A stretch of DNA of 64,000 bases from assembly GCA_949297715.1 (NCBI GenBank), contig CASFTJ010000005.1:21605-85604 (forward strand), written 5' to 3'. The stretch comes from an uncultured bacterium. Lineage in GTDB: Bacteria; Cyanobacteriota; Vampirovibrionia; Gastranaerophilales; Gastranaerophilaceae. The translations under genes were made by a program, and so were the position numbers. This document shows, one piece after another, positions 61,369-64,000 of this stretch (position 1 is its first letter; each line of letters begins with the position of its first letter). Under the pieces are notes generated by a model. The model was not told the DNA's origin and ran no database searches. It worked only from the letters and a program-made list of their open reading frames with translations.

Positions 61369-62076
61369 ATGCTTCTGGAATTTGACAAACTTAAATTTAA
61401 AATTAAATCAGCTTTTTTTGATAAAAAAACGGATTATAAGAAATCTACAACATTAGGAGCAAGATTTTATACAAAAACATCAGACGAATTAGTCTTTATT
61501 ATTTCTGGAAAATTTATGTCATCAAGGAATAATTTGGGTGCAATTAATAAAGACAATTATTTAAAAATGCTTGAAAAATTTGACAAAATATTTGGAATTA
61601 AAATTGCACCTTATGATTTCTTGTATAATTCTCAAATTTTAGCGCTTGATGTAAAAAAAGATATTACAGTTGAGCGGCAGCTAGCCGAGTACATCTCCGC
61701 ACTTAATGAAACTTTTCTTGCAAACACAAGAAAAAATCAAATTCTGATTTTTGAAAAAGATCTTGGTATAAAAGAAAGTTTACTTATAAAACCTTCTACA
61801 ATTACAACAAAGACAAGCCTGAGTATTTACTCAAAATATAGGGAGCTGATTGCCCGAAGACACGATAATCCTGAATATTTCAACCAATTCACTCCTGATT
61901 TTTTAGAAAGTTGCACGAAAATTCTTCGCTTTGAATGTCGCTTTTCCAAATTTGAAGAAATTCGTAAAGCATTTAATCTGCCAGAAGATTGTAATATTCA
62001 CCCAAATGATATTTTATATTCAAATGTCAACGTTGTTTATAATTATTTAAACGAACTTACAGGGGTTGCGTTATGA
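61369..62076 (+). CDS. Replication-initiator-like protein (gpII/X family-like)
   Basis: The 235-residue protein has features recalling filamentous-phage and plasmid replication proteins of the II/X family: a mid-protein YSKYRELIARRHDNPEYFN stretch and KILRFECRFSKFEEIRKAFNLP, resembling the 'vYnK..El' and 'lRfE.rl....L' blocks. The catalytic tyrosine cannot be assigned by eye. It is the first of three genes linked by ATGA overlaps, just after a double hairpin. If correct, the element replicates by a rolling circle at some stage. An unrelated phage-like function remains possible. Confidence 0.5.
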   Translation: MLLEFDKLKFKIKSAFFDKKTDYKKSTTLGARFYTKTSDELVFIISGKFMSSRNNLGAINKDNYLKMLEKFDKIFGIKIAPYDFLYNSQILALDVKKDITVERQLAEYISALNETFLANTRKNQILIFEKDLGIKESLLIKPSTITTKTSLSIYSKYRELIARRHDNPEYFNQFTPDFLESCTKILRFECRFSKFEEIRKAFNLPEDCNIHPNDILYSNVNVVYNYLNELTGVAL

Positions 62077-62312
62077 TGAAAGTTAGTCATTACATTAAAC
62101 ACAAAGGCATTTCAACGATTTTATCTGAATGTAATTATAACTTACAAAATGTCAGACAACATTTACGCAGGGAATGCGAACTGCCAGATGGTTACGATTT
62201 ATCCAGGAGCCTCAAATCTTTTGAGGATTATCTGAGAAATAAACCGGTAGAAGCGTTAAAACAAACATTATTACAGGAAATTGCAATAAAATTACGGGAG
62301 AATTTACGATGA
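62073..62312 (+). CDS. Small element protein
   Basis: This 79-residue basic, helical protein (SHYIKHKGISTILSECNYNLQNVRQHLRRECELPDGYDL) is of unknown function. It overlaps the genes on both sides by four bases (ATGA), so it is made stoichiometrically with the replication-like protein. The spacing of basic residues suggests nucleic acid binding. Confidence 0.65.
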   Translation: MMKVSHYIKHKGISTILSECNYNLQNVRQHLRRECELPDGYDLSRSLKSFEDYLRNKPVEALKQTLLQEIAIKLRENLR

Positions 62313-62950
62313 CATCTATTTACAAATCTATTAATAAACTTGGCTACCTTTTAGTTGGATACTCCGCCATAAAAATTTTCGGTGCAGAAACTGCAATAAT
62401 CTTATGCCGCTTAATAGATGAGGCAAACTATGCAAAAAAGAACTCTGAAATCTGCTATAACTGTTTTTTGGCAGATGTTGAATCAATGGCACAGCTTTTG
62501 AATTTTACCGTTGATGCAATTATTAACGGTATTACAACTTTAACAAAATCGCGATGTGTCTCGGTCTGGAATACTACTACAGAATCTAGCTATGTCGTGA
62601 GAATTGAAGAAGCTGAAATACAGAAGATTATCAGAACTAAAGAAAGATCCGAAAATTTTACAACTTGGGATTATAGATTAAATGATATTCAGACCTTAAG
62701 AAACTATGATTGTAACTATTGCAATTCTACGGAAAAACTTCGGGAATTAGTATATTCTTATGAAGATAGGATTCCTGAAGTTGCATTTATTCTCTGCGAT
62801 ATAGCTATCAAGAAATTTGAACAAAAATCCGGGAAGTCTTTTTGGGGAACAAAAGGTGATATCATTTCTAATATGATAGATGAGAATGAATTTGACGCTG
62901 ATGAGTTGTATGATTTAATTTATAATCAGACTCAAGATTTTAAAATTTAA
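62309..62950 (+). CDS. Hypothetical winged-helix-like element protein
   Basis: This 213-residue protein is the last of the coupled three-gene operon. The N-terminal half (GYSAIKIFGAETAIILCRLIDEANYAKKNSEICYNCFLADVESMAQLLNFTVDAIINGITTLTKSRCVSVW) looks like a winged helix with the 'a-x-x-L-x-x-x-i-x-x-l-x-x-k' pattern found in plasmid and phage replication or regulatory proteins. The C-terminal half is acidic. A terminator follows. Confidence 0.6.
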   Translation: MTSIYKSINKLGYLLVGYSAIKIFGAETAIILCRLIDEANYAKKNSEICYNCFLADVESMAQLLNFTVDAIINGITTLTKSRCVSVWNTTTESSYVVRIEEAEIQKIIRTKERSENFTTWDYRLNDIQTLRNYDCNYCNSTEKLRELVYSYEDRIPEVAFILCDIAIKKFEQKSGKSFWGTKGDIISNMIDENEFDADELYDLIYNQTQDFKI

Positions 62951-62981
62951 TGTGCACATTGTTTCAATATAACATGTTACT

Positions 62982-63008
62982 GAGCTGGCATTTTGCAGCT
63001 CTTTTTTT
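62982..63008 (+). terminator. Rho-independent terminator
   Basis: GAGCTG (62982-62987) pairs with CAGCTC (62996-63001) across an 8-nt loop and is followed by seven Ts. It ends the three-gene operon. Confidence 0.85.
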
Positions 63009-63059
63009 GTCAGATAACAATGTTTGCTTACTTAAATCATAATTATATCTAACATAACA

Positions 63060-63356
63060 TTATTCTTCATATGTATAACGATGCTCGTCTTTTAATTTTG
63101 ATTTATATTCAAGACGTTCTTCTTGTGTCATATTTTTCATTTTTTCAATATCTTCATTAAAAAATTTTACTTTTTTTATTTCAGCAGTTTCAATTCCCAT
63201 CATCTCACTGTCGTGGTTTCGACGAATTCTTTCTGCTTCGGATATAAATTCATCAGGCTTTGTTTCCAATTTTGTTGCAGTACGATTGATTTTAGGTTTG
63301 CTCTGACATATGTTAGATATTGTATTAAATAGTTTCCGGAAGATTTTTATTGTCAT
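63060..63356 (-). CDS. Small protein downstream of the ADP-ribosyltransferase
   Basis: This 98-residue, highly charged, helical protein (AERIRRNHDSEMMG, EDIEKMKNMTQEERLEYKSKLKDEHRY) is of unknown function. AAAGGAG lies six bases before the ATG. It begins 34 bases after the stop of the ADP-ribosyltransferase-like gene on the same strand. An antitoxin/immunity role or a structural phage-type role are both possible; nothing in the sequence decides. Confidence 0.62.
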   Translation of the reverse strand: MTIKIFRKLFNTISNICQSKPKINRTATKLETKPDEFISEAERIRRNHDSEMMGIETAEIKKVKFFNEDIEKMKNMTQEERLEYKSKLKDEHRYTYEE

Positions 63357-63390
63357 ATAAACTCCTTTGCATGTATTATAACATATTTTT

Positions 63391-64000
63391 CTAATTTTTT
63401 ATATTTGCATATATTTTCCAAATACCATTCTCGTATTCAATATCTTTAATTAAAATTTGTGAATTTCTTTGCAGCAAGAATTCAACTTGATTTCCATGTG
63501 TTGTTTTTGTATTGTAACTTTCAATAAAAGTTCCTTTAGTGCCGGCAGGCAAATCAAATTCCCAACGGATGTCGCTTTTATTAAAGTGTACATCTTCACA
63601 CATTGATGTCGACATAAAACGTTCTTGATATATGGTTATATCTTCATGTCTTATCTTATCCAAAAGTCTTTCTCTAAGCTCTACATCTTTTATGTTAGCG
63701 ATATTTTTAAGCTCAGCACCCAGACTCTTATTATTAGACAATGTTACTATATCTAAAATTCCATAACTGTCATCTCTATAAACCTTAATAGGCTCTTTGA
63801 TGCGTTGTTGGTCGATATATGCAGTTATGTTGTCAATATGACTTTGAATTTTAGGTGACGCCTGAATATTATTTTTCTTTAAATCCGTCAATGCCCAGTT
63901 GATTTCACGAGAATCATCTTTATACACCATCATTGATTCGTGGATTTTACCCGTTGCAGGATGTTTTACACTATTTATTATTACATCCCAGTGTGCAGGA
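63391..64000 (-). CDS. Predicted ADP-ribosyltransferase domain protein (5' end outside window)
   Basis: The frame is open from the window edge to the stop at 63391, so the protein is at least 202 residues and continues beyond the window; the ATG at 63933 is probably internal. Counting from that ATG, the domain has Arg53 in KVYRDDS, the STS motif at 108-110 in RFMSTSM, and Gln149-Val-Glu151 in NQVEFLL. This is the R-STS-QxE pattern of C3-like ADP-ribosyltransferases, as in the 41761 gene. The upstream residues (HPATGKIHES) are of no known family. On an integrative element such domains occur as phage head-protein (MuF) fusions or toxins. Confidence 0.72.
   Translation of the reverse strand, partial: PAHWDVIINSVKHPATGKIHESMMVYKDDSREINWALTDLKKNNIQASPKIQSHIDNITAYIDQQRIKEPIKVYRDDSYGILDIVTLSNNKSLGAELKNIANIKDVELRERLLDKIRHEDITIYQERFMSTSMCEDVHFNKSDIRWEFDLPAGTKGTFIESYNTKTTHGNQVEFLLQRNSQILIKDIEYENGIWKIYANIKN

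Overview
The window reads as one contiguous piece of an AT-rich, Gram-negative-type bacterial chromosome. It most resembles the non-photosynthetic cyanobacterial sister lineage found in guts (Melainabacteria/Vampirovibrionia, order Gastranaerophilales). The evidence is mixed. The F0F1 genes run a-c-b'-b-delta-alpha-gamma with a separate b' gene and no beta/epsilon behind them, which is the cyanobacterial split. GlgC is of ADP-glucose type. A sodium-pumping oxaloacetate decarboxylase suggests anaerobic life. Several prepilin-like proteins carry a FTMAEVLITIG N-terminus, and many lineage-type hypotheticals carry a short F-x-G motif near the N-terminus. The species assignment is inference and no search was run.

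0-32 kb is mostly core genome. It holds glgC, a formyltransferase of PurN type with a replaced catalytic His, a birA-oadG-oadA-oadB operon, the ATP synthase operon (with a foreign zinc-finger membrane protein between alpha and gamma), two XRE-regulator/prepilin divergent pairs, a tandem pair of large paralogous membrane proteins, cca, rsmE, a CoA-dehydratase-activase-like protein, rpsU, a SNF2 helicase, gpmI, an amidohydrolase that has lost its metal ligands coupled to yjbQ, obgE and glmU.

32-44 kb is more accessory. It holds a DHA2 transporter, a guanidino-modifying-enzyme-like protein with EF-hand-like N-terminus, creD, several unknown genes, a prepilin gene beheaded by a palindromic repeat, a split HExxH metallopeptidase-like gene, and a 2.9-kb segment bracketed by 70-bp direct repeats. 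That segment carries a GNAT-like protein and a predicted ADP-ribosyltransferase. tRNA-Phe and infC (apparently with an AUA start) follow.

44-56 kb is core again: a secreted TPR protein, dus, argS, a very large multidomain peptidoglycan hydrolase without a signal peptide, and the divergent AmmeMemoRadiSam pair, which appears to share a symmetric bidirectional promoter.

At 56.37 kb a 3' fragment of a tRNA-Arg(CCG) marks the left attachment site of an integrative element that runs past the right edge. It carries a RhuM-Fic/Doc fusion plus DUF2971 protein as cargo, a tyrosine integrase, a Cro/C1 regulator, an excisionase-like protein under a 14-bp inverted repeat, iteron-like 11-mers, a double hairpin before a gpII/X-like replication protein operon, and a second predicted ADP-ribosyltransferase cut by the window edge. 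The most attractive candidates for undescribed biology are this element's toxin-like cargo, the two ADP-ribosyltransferases, the EF-hand-tagged enzymes without signal peptides, and the recurrent F-x-G N-terminal motif.
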